From: CBDCZI01 sp965224495
Lineage (GTDB): Bacteria > Bacteroidota > Bacteroidia > Cytophagales > JAAEPT01
Direction of reading: 5' to 3'
Length of the DNA stretch: 64,000 nucleotides
NCBI GenBank assembly: GCA_965224495.1
Contig: CBDCZI010000005.1
Span: 1-64,000 of the forward strand
In this document: positions 55,853-64,000 of the stretch, piece by piece
How positions within the stretch are numbered: the first letter of the stretch is position 1
Layout of the letters: every line of letters starts with the position of its first letter
Made by a program: the position numbers and the translations under genes
Notes under the pieces: generated by a model
Seen by the model: only the letters and a program-made list of their open reading frames with translations
Told to the model about the DNA's origin: nothing
Databases searched by the model: none

Positions 55853-57526
55853 ATGAAATTTATAAAAGAGTTGTCATCAAACGTTAAAAATGATACATTA
55901 GCAGGAATGACGGTATCGTTGGCAATGATACCTGAAGTGGTGGCGTTTGCTTTTGTAGCGAAAATAGATCCATTAGTGGCACTTTCAGGGGCTTTTATGA
56001 TTGGCTTGATTACGGCAATTTTTGGAGGGAGGCCAGGGTTGATTTCGGGTGCGGCAGGTGCTGTAGCTGTTATTTTTGTGGATTTGATTGCTAAAGGTCA
56101 CGAAAGAGGACTGGCTTTTGATGCTCCTATCCAAAATATGGGACTTTATTATTTGTTAGGAGCTGTTGTATTGATGGGACTTTTACAAATAGCCGCAGGG
56201 TATTTCAAATTAGGGCGCTTTGTTCGTTTGATTCCTCATCCTGTGATGTTGGGGTTTGTAAATGGTTTGGCTGTTGTTATCTTTTTGGCTCAGTTAAATA
56301 TGTTCCCGAATGGTTTACCTAGTTTGGGAGATTTCTTTCATGGTGATAAAAGTTGGGCGTTAAGTTTCGGGAATTATTTAGTTGCCTTTTTTGGTCAATT
56401 AACTGAAATTAATGAATTGACTAAAATGCTTGGTTTAGTTACGGTAACGATGTTGATTATTCATTATTTACCGAAACTTTCACAGAAAATACCAGCAGCT
56501 TTAATGGCTATTTTGATTATCACATTGGTTACGGTTTTTGCTGAGATAGATGTGGCAACAGTAGGGTCTTATATTAAAAGTGAAGGAGGAGAAGGTTTAA
56601 AAGGTCATTTCCCTACATTCAATACGGAGCTTTGGGCAAATTTACCTTTCAGTTTTGGTACGTTGAAGTTTATCTTACCTTATGCTTTTTTAGCGGCATC
56701 AGTTGGTCTTATCGAGTCGTTGATGACCTTAAATTTGGTAGATGAATTGACAGATACACGTGGAGACGGAAATAAAGAATGTATCGGTCAAGGTGTAGGT
56801 AATATTGTTAGTGGTTTGTTTGGAGGAACAGGTGGTTGTGGTATGATTGGTCAAACCATGATTAATATCAGTGCTAAAGGGCGTGGTAGGCTATCAGGGA
56901 TTGTGATGGCATTGACTTTGTTGTCGTTTATTTTATTTGCTGATAAATACATAGAAATGGTGCCTATTGCTGCATTGGTTGGGGTGATGTTTATGATGGT
57001 TATCGAAACATTTGCTTGGTCAAGTTTACGTATAATGGGAAAAATACCAAAGTCAGATGCTTTTGTGTTGGTCGCAGTTTCTGTGATTACAATTTTTGCT
57101 GATTTGGCAATCGCTGTATTTGCAGGTGTGATTATATCCGCTTTAGTGTTTGCTTGGGAAAATGCAAAACGTATTCGTGCAAGAAAATACATTAAGGAAG
57201 ACGGAACGAAAGTGTATGAAATTTGGGGACCATTATTTTTCGGTGCTATCACAGCGTTTAATGAAAAGTTTGATGTGAAAAATGACCCTAAAAGTGTAGA
57301 GATAGATTTTATAGAGTCACGTATTTCTGACCAATCAGCGATTGAGGCAATCAGTATTTTGGCACACAAATACAAAGAGGAAGATAAAAAACTAGTATTA
57401 AAACACTTGAGTAGAGAGTGTAAAGAACTGTTATTGAAAGCTGACCCTTTGTTTGAGGGAATGATAGAAGAGGCGATTGATGATCCTCGTTACCATGTAG
57501 CTGCAGATCCTGCTACTTTTAAATAG
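55853..57526 (+). CDS. SulP-family anion transporter with STAS domain
   Basis: A 557-residue inner-membrane transporter of the SLC26/SulP family, which moves sulfate, bicarbonate or similar anions. The N-terminus (VKNDTLAGMTVSLAMIPEVV) has the family TM1 motif. About 12-14 membrane segments follow, with GLISGAAGAVAVIFVDLIAK, HPVMLGFVNGLAVVIFLAQL and GDGNKECIGQGVGNIVSGLFGG. The C-terminal STAS domain (about 450-557) has EIDFIESRISDQSAIEAISI. Substrate is not determined by motif alone; in this family bicarbonate (BicA-like) is as likely as sulfate. It ends at a strong terminator. Confidence 0.88.
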   Translation: MKFIKELSSNVKNDTLAGMTVSLAMIPEVVAFAFVAKIDPLVALSGAFMIGLITAIFGGRPGLISGAAGAVAVIFVDLIAKGHERGLAFDAPIQNMGLYYLLGAVVLMGLLQIAAGYFKLGRFVRLIPHPVMLGFVNGLAVVIFLAQLNMFPNGLPSLGDFFHGDKSWALSFGNYLVAFFGQLTEINELTKMLGLVTVTMLIIHYLPKLSQKIPAALMAILIITLVTVFAEIDVATVGSYIKSEGGEGLKGHFPTFNTELWANLPFSFGTLKFILPYAFLAASVGLIESLMTLNLVDELTDTRGDGNKECIGQGVGNIVSGLFGGTGGCGMIGQTMINISAKGRGRLSGIVMALTLLSFILFADKYIEMVPIAALVGVMFMMVIETFAWSSLRIMGKIPKSDAFVLVAVSVITIFADLAIAVFAGVIISALVFAWENAKRIRARKYIKEDGTKVYEIWGPLFFGAITAFNEKFDVKNDPKSVEIDFIESRISDQSAIEAISILAHKYKEEDKKLVLKHLSRECKELLLKADPLFEGMIEEAIDDPRYHVAADPATFK

Positions 57527-57542
57527 GCTAGAGGAATAAAAT

Positions 57543-57589
57543 AAAAGTCTGTTGTACTTACCTTTTTCGGGTAAACACAACAGACTTTT
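57543..57589. terminator. Rho-independent terminator after the SulP gene
   Basis: AAAAGTCTGTTGT pairs perfectly with ACAACAGACTTTT, with an inner TTACC/GGTAA extension. It lies 17 bases after the stop. A T run follows only partly, but the A and T runs inside the stem make it usable in both directions. Confidence 0.8.
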
Positions 57590-57614
57590 CTGTTTAAGAA
57601 AAGCCATAATTGCT

Positions 57615-57643
57615 ACGCTCTTTTTCCTGAGAAAAAAGAGCGT
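57615..57643. promoter_or_regulatory. Hairpin upstream of hslV, plus -7 like element
   Basis: ACGCTCTTTTT pairs with AAAAAAGAGCGT around CCTGAG (57615-57643). It sits 17 bases before TATCTTTG (57660-57667), a TAnnTTTG match about 53 bases before the hslV start. It could be a second terminator for sulP or an operator for hslV. Confidence 0.45.
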
Positions 57644-57720
57644 GGATAATAACTTTATTTATCTTTGCCAATTCTGTTTTTTTTCGAGTAAATTGTGAAA
57701 AGATACAGAAACAAAATAAG

Positions 57721-58260
57721 ATGGTAAAGATAAGGTCAACAACCGTTTTGGCGGTAGTTCATAATGGAGAAGTAGCGATAGGAGCAGATGGTCAAGCGTC
57801 TATGGGGAATACAGTAGCTAAATCAAACGTACGTAAAATCCGTAAATTGGCAGATGGTAAAATTGTGACAGGTTTTGCAGGGTCAACTGCCGATGCCTTT
57901 ACTTTGTTGGAGCGTTTTGAAGAAAAGTTGAATGCCTTTGGTGGTAATATGACACGTAGTGCTATTGAGTTGGCTAAAGATTGGCGAACTGATCGTTACT
58001 TACGAAAGTTGGAAGCGATGTTGATTGTAGCCGATAATAAAGGAGCTTTAATCGTTTCGGGAACAGGAGATGTATTAGAACCAGATTTTGGTATTTGTTC
58101 GATTGGTTCGGGAAGTAACTACGCACAGGCAGCAGCAAGAGCCTTGGTTAAACATGCTCCTGATATGTCAGCGAAACAAATAGTAGAAGAAAGTTTACAT
58201 ATAGCTGCTGATATCTGTGTGTTTACAAATCATAATTTAATCGTTGAAGAAGTAAAATAA
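57721..58260 (+). CDS. hslV: HslV, proteolytic subunit of the HslUV protease
   Basis: A 179-residue proteasome-like peptidase. The catalytic N-terminal threonine is Thr7 after removal of MVKIRS (mature TTVLAVVHNGEVAIGADGQA). FAGSTADAFTLLERFEEKL and SGTGDVLEPDFGICSIGSGSNYA are conserved elements. HslV works as a double hexamer with the HslU ATPase. No hslU is present here, so the partner lies elsewhere in the genome. The stop overlaps the arsC start as TAATG. Confidence 0.95.
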   Translation: MVKIRSTTVLAVVHNGEVAIGADGQASMGNTVAKSNVRKIRKLADGKIVTGFAGSTADAFTLLERFEEKLNAFGGNMTRSAIELAKDWRTDRYLRKLEAMLIVADNKGALIVSGTGDVLEPDFGICSIGSGSNYAQAAARALVKHAPDMSAKQIVEESLHIAADICVFTNHNLIVEEVK

Positions 58261-58598
58261 TGCAAATATTACATAACCCACGTTGTAGCAAAAGCCGTGA
58301 AACGCTAAAACTAATTCAAGAAGCAGGAGTAGAACCTGAAGTTATATTGTATTTAGAGAATAGCCCTACAAAAGAAGAATTAAAAGGAATACTTAAGAAG
58401 TTAGGTGTCGGAGCAGAAACTATTTTGAGGAAAGGAGAAGCGATATTTAAAGAAAATTATAAGGGTAAAACGTTTACAGAAGACGAGTGGTTGGCTATTT
58501 TGGTGGCGAACCCAAAGTTGATAGAAAGACCGATTGTAATCAACGGTAACCAAGCAGTTATTGGTCGTCCACCAGTCAATGTGAAAGATTTACTCTAA
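58260..58598 (+). CDS. arsC: ArsC/Spx-family arsenate reductase-like protein
   Basis: A 112-residue thioredoxin-fold protein. The catalytic Cys9 is in HNPRCSKSRETLKLI, the HX3CX3R loop of glutaredoxin-dependent ArsC. LIERPIVINGNQAVIGRPP carries the substrate-binding arginines. It could reduce arsenate or act as a YfgD/Spx-like redox protein. It overlaps hslV by one base and is followed 13 bases later by holA, so a three-gene transcript is likely. No arsR or arsB is nearby. Confidence 0.85.
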   Translation: MQILHNPRCSKSRETLKLIQEAGVEPEVILYLENSPTKEELKGILKKLGVGAETILRKGEAIFKENYKGKTFTEDEWLAILVANPKLIERPIVINGNQAVIGRPPVNVKDLL

Positions 58599-58611
58599 GT
58601 AAGATAGAATT

Positions 58612-59637
58612 ATGCCTGTACCTGCAGCTACTGTTATTGCCGATTTGAAAAATGGGAATTATTCACCTGTGTATTTTTTACAGGGAGATGAACCATTTTA
58701 CATAGATCAAATATCAGATTATATTGAACAAAATGCACTTGAAGAAGCCCAGAAAGGGTTTAATCAAGTTGTAATGTATGGTCGAGACCATACGGTTGGC
58801 AGTATCATGACACAAGCAAAACGTTTTCCGATGATGTCGGAGAGGCAAGTAGTGATTGTGAAGGAAGCACAGAATATTTCTGATATCAACAATGAGGCAG
58901 GAGCGAAGTTACTTTCCGCTTATATAACCAATCCGTTGGCTACAACTATTTTAGTGTTTGCTTATAAAAACAAAACACTTGATGGGAGAAAGGCTTTAGG
59001 GAAAGAGTTGGATAAAAAAGCCATTTTAGTTACTTCTAAAAAACTTTACGATAATAAAATACCGGGTTGGATTGCAGAGTATTGTAAAGATAATGGTCAT
59101 GCTATCCGTCAGAAAGCAGTAATGTTGATTGCTGAACATGTAGGGAATGACCTTTCTAAGATAGCAAATGAAATCAAAAAAATGCTTATCAATTTCAAAG
59201 GACATACTGAAATTGATGAAGAGCATGTAGAGAGATACATTGGTATCAGTAAAGATTACAATGTATTTGAATTACAAAATGCTTTAGGGAAACGTCAAGT
59301 ATTGAAAGCCAATACTATTATTAATTATTTTGAGCAAGACCCTAAAAGTAATCCGATTATCCCTATTATAGCGTTATTGTATTCGTATTATTCAAAAATA
59401 TTATTGGTTCATCATGCCAAAGATAAATCGGATAGAGCGATTGCGAGTGTCCTGAAAGTGAACCCGTTTTTTGCGAAAGACTATATTATTGCTTCAAAAA
59501 ATTACAAGTTAGGTTCTACTATTTTAGCTATTCAGGCTATTCAAAAGGCAGATTTACAGTCTAAAGGAATTGTCGGAGGTAGTTTAGCTCAAGGACAAAT
59601 TTTGAAAGAACTTGTTTTTACTATAATGCATTGTTGA
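58612..59637 (+). CDS. holA: DNA polymerase III subunit delta
   Basis: A 341-residue clamp-loader delta subunit, which opens the sliding clamp. Domain I has YSPVYFLQGDEPFYIDQISD. RFPMMSERQVVIVKEAQNIS, TTILVFAYKNKTLDGRKALG and KKLYDNKIPGWIAEYCKDNG follow, with the C-terminal helical collar (ALLYSYYSKILLVHHAKDKS and LKELVFTIM). The family match is clear although the sequence is poorly conserved. It ends the hslV-arsC-holA run, and 86 bases of empty DNA follow before the convergent GAF sensor gene. Confidence 0.92.
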   Translation: MPVPAATVIADLKNGNYSPVYFLQGDEPFYIDQISDYIEQNALEEAQKGFNQVVMYGRDHTVGSIMTQAKRFPMMSERQVVIVKEAQNISDINNEAGAKLLSAYITNPLATTILVFAYKNKTLDGRKALGKELDKKAILVTSKKLYDNKIPGWIAEYCKDNGHAIRQKAVMLIAEHVGNDLSKIANEIKKMLINFKGHTEIDEEHVERYIGISKDYNVFELQNALGKRQVLKANTIINYFEQDPKSNPIIPIIALLYSYYSKILLVHHAKDKSDRAIASVLKVNPFFAKDYIIASKNYKLGSTILAIQAIQKADLQSKGIVGGSLAQGQILKELVFTIMHC

Positions 59638-59723
59638 ATTAAAAAGTAACTTATTGGTTAAGTAATAATTTACTCACCGCAAATATTAGAGGCGTTCGCC
59701 TTAAGAAAAGCCATCTGTAATTA

Positions 59724-61379
59724 TTAAAAGTTCCTTTCGTACTCTTCTAATCGCTTACGTAAACGTGAAATTTCTCTCAAGTGCTCCTCTTCTCTTCGTT
59801 GAGATTCTTCTTGTGTCAGACGAAGTTCTTCTACGTTAAGTAACATTTCTTCTTCTTGCACCATCATCTTCTTAGTCAATTGCTCTGATTGGTTAAGTAA
59901 CACCTGTGTTTTACTATTCACCTTTACAGAAGCCAAAGCAGATGCAATATTTTGAGCTACTTTTTCAACAAAACTCAACTCATAGTTTTCCAGTTTCTTA
60001 AAAGAAGCCATCTCTATAACACCTTGAATTGTTTCATTAAAAATGAGAGGTATTATCAACACACAGCGAGGTGTAGAATGCCCCAAGCCAGAAGTTATAC
60101 TTATATAATCAGCTGGTATATCAGTCATATATACACTTTTTTCTTCTTGCCAACATTGCCCAACTAATCCTTGACCTTTAACTATCTTTTTATTCAGGTA
60201 CTTCTTTTTTTCATAAGCATAACAAGATACCAAGGCTAAAGAAGGAACTGTTTCCTCTTCGTTCACAACAAACAGCGCTCCTTGATTGGCATTTAAAAAT
60301 TGTACTAAGTTCAAAATAACGTCATCACCAAACTTGAGTAAATTATTTGAGTTATCTCCTAAAATCTCCGAAAAACGTGCTAATCCCTGATTCACATGAC
60401 TACGTTGTGCTTCTTCTTTTGCAATATTCAACAAACTTTTCTGCATTCCATGTAAAGAATCTCCCAATTTACCATTCCCCTCAAAACTCATGTCTTGATC
60501 TAAATCAAACTTTCCATCACTCGCGTGTTGCGCAAAAATTTGCACCTTTTGAAAGGTGTTATTTATTTCCTTAATATACGTATCAATCTGTAAGTAATCT
60601 TTCGTTTTCATACTTACAAGGTCTAACAAGTTCCCTTCGTTAATGTTTTTCAATATCGTTTCTAAACGACGAATTGGGTATTTCAAAAAACGAGAACTTC
60701 GATAAACAATAAGTAGCACGCCAACCAAAAAAACAAGTCCCGAAATCACTACCAAACCAAAATAGTCTTCTTTGTATTTTGGTTTGAAAAAATGACCTTT
60801 TCCCTCTTGCAGGTTCTCATTAAGAAACTCTTTTGATGAAGTGTTCAATTCGCCAGTATATTGGCTCACTTTAGCTATTTGTGCTATCTTCTCTCGCTCT
60901 CTTAACGATGAACTTGTCGAATCCACATAATTAGCCAATAAATCATTATGAATTTTCTTTACACGGTAGATATTATCAAATATTTTATAATATCCTGCCT
61001 TCAACTCGTCAGGTTGATCTTTTAAGCTTTCATTTAATGAATTTAATTTAGGTATTATTTTCTCTTTCCATAAAGCATCTAATTCTTTATGCTTCACTAT
61101 TTCTTTTCCTCCACGAGGAGCATCTAATCGATGTAATACATAAGTAGAGGCTAAATTAACATCTAAGATTAATTGATTAATTTTTACCTTTTGTTCTAAA
61201 AAAGAAAGCTTTTTTTGATTTTTATCAAAAGTAACTTTATTCAATTTATTATTAGCTATATAATCGCCTTCTACAAGGTTATAGTTAAACAATAAAATAA
61301 TTAAAGCCAGCCCTACAATTAAGAAAGAAGACCCTAAAATATTTAATGATATATCTGATGATTTGAGTTTTAACCTCAT
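59724..61379 (-). CDS. HAMP-GAF-coiled-coil membrane sensor, fifth paralogue
   Basis: A 551-residue protein. TM1 is at about 12-32, a helical periplasmic domain at about 35-205, TM2 at about 208-228 (YFGLVVISGLVFLVGVLLIV) and HAMP at about 230-285. KVQIFAQHASDGKFDLDQDM is the linker shared with the sensors at 23.6-33 kb. GAF is at about 335-480 (KGQGLVGQCWQEEKSVYMTDI in parts, IPLIFNETIQGVIEMASF), then a Gln/Glu-rich coiled coil ending HLREISRLRKRLEEYE. It has no output domain and sits alone, 28 kb from the operon, so it may be a distant receptor for the same CheR/CheB pair. Confidence 0.8.
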   Translation of the reverse strand: MRLKLKSSDISLNILGSSFLIVGLALIILLFNYNLVEGDYIANNKLNKVTFDKNQKKLSFLEQKVKINQLILDVNLASTYVLHRLDAPRGGKEIVKHKELDALWKEKIIPKLNSLNESLKDQPDELKAGYYKIFDNIYRVKKIHNDLLANYVDSTSSSLREREKIAQIAKVSQYTGELNTSSKEFLNENLQEGKGHFFKPKYKEDYFGLVVISGLVFLVGVLLIVYRSSRFLKYPIRRLETILKNINEGNLLDLVSMKTKDYLQIDTYIKEINNTFQKVQIFAQHASDGKFDLDQDMSFEGNGKLGDSLHGMQKSLLNIAKEEAQRSHVNQGLARFSEILGDNSNNLLKFGDDVILNLVQFLNANQGALFVVNEEETVPSLALVSCYAYEKKKYLNKKIVKGQGLVGQCWQEEKSVYMTDIPADYISITSGLGHSTPRCVLIIPLIFNETIQGVIEMASFKKLENYELSFVEKVAQNIASALASVKVNSKTQVLLNQSEQLTKKMMVQEEEMLLNVEELRLTQEESQRREEEHLREISRLRKRLEEYERNF

Positions 61380-61450
61380 ATTAATTTATCAATAGTGTGT
61401 TTTAATTGAACCGTAATTACGACCAATACTAAAAGATAAGAAAAAGAAAT

Positions 61451-61482
61451 AAAAAAAGCCACTTGAAATGAATCAAGTGGCT
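61451..61482 (-). terminator. Rho-independent terminator after glutamine synthetase III
   Basis: AGCCACTTGA pairs with TCAAGTGGCT around a short loop (AATGAA). On the minus strand a T run follows. It lies 22 bases downstream of the glnN stop. Confidence 0.85.
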
Positions 61483-61503
61483 AAAATAGATGATTTATTT
61501 TTC

Positions 61504-63666
61504 TTATTTCAAGAAAAACATTTCTCTATACTTTGGTAATGGCCACATTTCGTCGTCAACTAACAATTCTAATGAATCGACAGCTGTTCTGATTGTTTCC
61601 ATATACGTATGTTTTACTTTATGACAGTAAGCTTTTGCTTCTTCAGCAGCACTTCCTTCGATTTTAGCAATCTCGGCTAACATTGCTGTTACGTTAGATT
61701 TTACTGTATTAATCAAAGCAGATACCTCTTTCAAAGTTTCCAATCCTGCTGAGTTATCAATTCCTAAATCTTCCAACCCTGAAACGTTATCAATCAATAC
61801 ACTTTGGTAATCGATAGCAACTGGTAAGATTTTGTTCAATGCCATTTCCGCCATGATATTAGCTTCAATATCAATTTTTGTAGCATAAATCTCTTGAAAA
61901 ACGTCGTAACGAGCTGTTAATTCAACTTTATTCATTACTCCCATAGAAGAGAACAAGTCAATTGATTTTTGCTCTACATAGAAATCTAAAGCATCTGGTG
62001 TATCTTTTACATTAGACAAACCTCTTTTTTCTGCTTCAACAACCCACTCGTCTGAATATCCATTTCCTTCAAAACGGATAGCTTTAGACTGTTTTACATA
62101 AGTTCTTAAGATACGAACAATCGCTTCTTCTTTCTTCTCTCCATGTTTAACAGCAGCTTCAACTTCTGTTTTAAACAATTCTAATTGAGCAGCCATGATT
62201 GTGTTCACAACGGTCATTGGCATACCACAAGATGCAGTAGAACCAACGGCTCTGTATTCGAATTTGTTTCCTGTAAATGCGAATGGTGATGTTCTGTTAC
62301 GGTCTGTGTTATCCAATTTAAGGTTAGGGATTCTTTCGATTCCTAATCCCATAACTGGTTTTTGCTCTCCTTTGATAATTGGGAATTTCCCTGTTTTCTC
62401 AAAGTCATTTAATACTTCGTCCAACGTTTGACCTAAGAATGCTGAGATAATAGCAGGAGGTGCTTCGTTTGCTCCTAAACGGTGATCGTTTGATGCAGAA
62501 GCGATAGATGCTCTCATAATCCCTTCGTTGTCATGCAATGCTTTCAACGTGTTAATTAAGAAAGATAAGAAGTACAATCCATCTTTTTGAGAAGTAAATG
62601 AAGGTTCAAATAAATTTCTTCCGTTGCTAGTTATTAATGACCAGTTATTGTGTTTTCCTGAACCGTTAATTCCTGCAAATGGTTTTTCGTGCATTAAACA
62701 AGCCAAACCATGGTTGTCTGCTGCTTTTGTAAGCATTGTCATCACCAATTGGTTATGATCGTTTGCTACATTGATATCTTCAAAGATAGGCGCCATTTCG
62801 AATTGACCTGGAGCAACTTCGTTGTGACGAGTTGTTACAGGAATACCTACTAAGAAACACTCTCTTTCAAATTCTTTCATGAATTCCAACACACGGTTAG
62901 GAATTTCTCCGAAATAATGATCATCTAATTGTTGCCCTCTTGGTGAAGGAGCTCCAAATACTGTTCTTCCTGTTAAAACTAAATCAGGACGCGCATTGTA
63001 CATTCCTTTGTCAATCAAAAAGTATTCTTGTTCTACTCCTAAAGAAGAAGAAACCTTCTCTACTTTTGGATCAAACATTTTACAGATTGCAGTTGACGCA
63101 TCATCTACGGCTCTTTGAGCTTTCAATAAAGGTGATTTGAAATCTAATGTTTCTCCTGAATAAGATACAAATACACAAGGAATAAATAATGTTCCTTTGT
63201 AAATCCACATTGGTGATGTTGGGTCCCATCCTGTATATCCACGAGCAAAGTGTGTCCCACGAATTCCTCCGTTAGGGAAAGAAGAACCATCAGGCTCTTG
63301 TTGTATTAATAATTTACCTTTAAATCCTTCGATACCGCTGTATTTGTCGAAGAACGTATCGTGCTTCATTGCTGTACCTCCAGTCAATGGTTGAAACCAG
63401 TGAGAAAAGTGAGTAGCTCCTTTGGAAGTTGCCCAATTTTTTGCTGTTACTGCAATTGCATTTGCTGTAACCTCATCGATTTTAGTTCCATTTTTTATCG
63501 CATCTTCAATAGACTTAAAGTCATCAGATGAAAGTAATTCCTTCATTTTCGATAACCCGAAGTAGTTCGCTTCGAAATAGCTTGAAATTTTAGAAGATGG
63601 TACTTCCGTTTCTACTGGAAGAACGCTTGTCACCTTCTCAAGAGCACTTTGTCTTGAATATGCCAT
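61504..63666 (-). CDS. glnN: Glutamine synthetase type III
   Basis: A 720-residue enzyme, ATP-dependent amidation of glutamate with ammonia. The size (about 730) and lack of the shorter type I layout show GSIII, common in Bacteroidota. The metal-site and substrate motifs VEQEYFLIDKGMY, HNEVAPGQFEMAPIFE, CLMHEKPFAGINGSGKHNNW and FEYRAVGSTASCGMP are present. The N-terminal extension has the ATHFSHWFQPLTGGTAMKHD motif typical of the class. It makes up its own transcript, ending at the terminator at 61451. GSIII is usually induced by nitrogen limitation; no regulator site was recognised upstream. Confidence 0.96.
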   Translation of the reverse strand: MAYSRQSALEKVTSVLPVETEVPSSKISSYFEANYFGLSKMKELLSSDDFKSIEDAIKNGTKIDEVTANAIAVTAKNWATSKGATHFSHWFQPLTGGTAMKHDTFFDKYSGIEGFKGKLLIQQEPDGSSFPNGGIRGTHFARGYTGWDPTSPMWIYKGTLFIPCVFVSYSGETLDFKSPLLKAQRAVDDASTAICKMFDPKVEKVSSSLGVEQEYFLIDKGMYNARPDLVLTGRTVFGAPSPRGQQLDDHYFGEIPNRVLEFMKEFERECFLVGIPVTTRHNEVAPGQFEMAPIFEDINVANDHNQLVMTMLTKAADNHGLACLMHEKPFAGINGSGKHNNWSLITSNGRNLFEPSFTSQKDGLYFLSFLINTLKALHDNEGIMRASIASASNDHRLGANEAPPAIISAFLGQTLDEVLNDFEKTGKFPIIKGEQKPVMGLGIERIPNLKLDNTDRNRTSPFAFTGNKFEYRAVGSTASCGMPMTVVNTIMAAQLELFKTEVEAAVKHGEKKEEAIVRILRTYVKQSKAIRFEGNGYSDEWVVEAEKRGLSNVKDTPDALDFYVEQKSIDLFSSMGVMNKVELTARYDVFQEIYATKIDIEANIMAEMALNKILPVAIDYQSVLIDNVSGLEDLGIDNSAGLETLKEVSALINTVKSNVTAMLAEIAKIEGSAAEEAKAYCHKVKHTYMETIRTAVDSLELLVDDEMWPLPKYREMFFLK

Positions 63667-64000
63667 AATTTATTTTTCTTATGATTAGAAATAGAAAACC
63701 AATATGATTTCCCTTATCGTTTGCAATATACTTCTTCCATTTTAGAATACAACTTTATAAAATGAGTTTTTTACTATCTATCTTAGTTAAAATCGCATTT
63801 TAACCAAATTGTTCTTGAAATAATCCTATTGTAAGACTGTCACGTCTTCCTTCTTCGGTGTTATTTCTGTTTTTATACGAAAAATGCCTTTTTCTCTCTT
63901 TATTTCTCTAAATTTTAACTAATTCATTATAATTAAGACTAAAAAACAGGAAAAAAGAACCGTTTTTGTTAAAATTGGTCGCGTTTTCTATTTTTCTTGT
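63667..64000 (-). other. AT-rich upstream region of glnN, no gene seen
   Basis: No open frame or RNA gene is recognisable in these 334 bases up to the window edge. The region is very AT-rich with several short T and A runs. I found no TAnnTTTG element in the minus direction that I trust, so the glnN promoter is not assigned. Confidence 0.4.

Noticed and set aside
57721..59637. Arsenic-resistance operon based on arsC
   Set aside because: Neighbours are hslV and holA, with no arsR, arsB or acr3; arsC-like genes are often stand-alone redox proteins.

Overview
The window is AT-rich, gene-dense DNA from a member of the Bacteroidota. Evidence for this is a type IX secretion (T9SS) C-terminal sorting domain, a gliding-motility-associated (CHU_C) C-terminal domain on a giant repetitive surface protein, a type III glutamine synthetase, DUF1343/NamZ, WG-repeat and Rhs proteins of bacteroidete type, and promoters of the TAnnTTTG class. 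I cannot place it below phylum with confidence; a gliding member of Flavobacteriales or Cytophagales fits.

Layout. 1-8.1 kb: two glycosyltransferases, a cation diffusion facilitator, a leucine-rich-repeat protein, a TPR protein and a CobW-type GTPase. All but the facilitator are broken by many single-base indels, mostly in short homopolymers, which looks as much like poor base calling as decay. 8.4-18.1 kb: housekeeping and envelope genes (DUF2064 transferase, outer-membrane barrel, AI-2E-type permease, GT2, RHH protein, bioF, folA, fmt, namZ-like, argB). 18.1-33.1 kb: a tightly packed minus-strand run of ten genes ending at a bidirectional terminator, which combines a SiaA/SiaB/SiaC-type partner switch, a stand-alone CheB and CheR pair, GAF-domain membrane sensors and an ABCG-like transporter with a lipoprotein. 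A divergent fourth membrane GAF sensor lies next to it and a fifth at 59.7-61.4 kb.

33.1-38.4 kb: saccharopine-dehydrogenase-like enzyme, a receiver-like fragment, an OmpA/HhH membrane pair and a WG-repeat protein. 38.6-49.5 kb: a giant secreted protein (about 3,645 residues if continuous) with a possible lysozyme-like N-domain, ten near-identical 73-residue repeats, further duplicated modules and a CHU_C end; it is interrupted by one stop codon and one frameshift. 49.5-55.3 kb: a damaged accessory region. An Rhs C-terminal tip is split by a complete IS256-family element with an 8-bp target duplication, followed by a truncated possible partner gene, two IS256 remnants, an IS3-family element, a lipoprotein gene bracketed by inverted repeats, and the orphan sorting domain of a lost T9SS cargo.

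55.3-64 kb: group-3 truncated globin divergent from a SulP transporter, then hslV-arsC-holA, another HAMP-GAF sensor and glutamine synthetase III.

The most unusual unit is the 13-kb operon at 18.15-31.18 kb: it has receptor-modification enzymes (CheB/CheR) but no CheA, CheW or classical receptor, and a phosphatase/kinase/phosphoprotein switch but no SiaD cyclase. I infer that HAMP-GAF sensors feed a partner switch and may be methylated by CheR/CheB.
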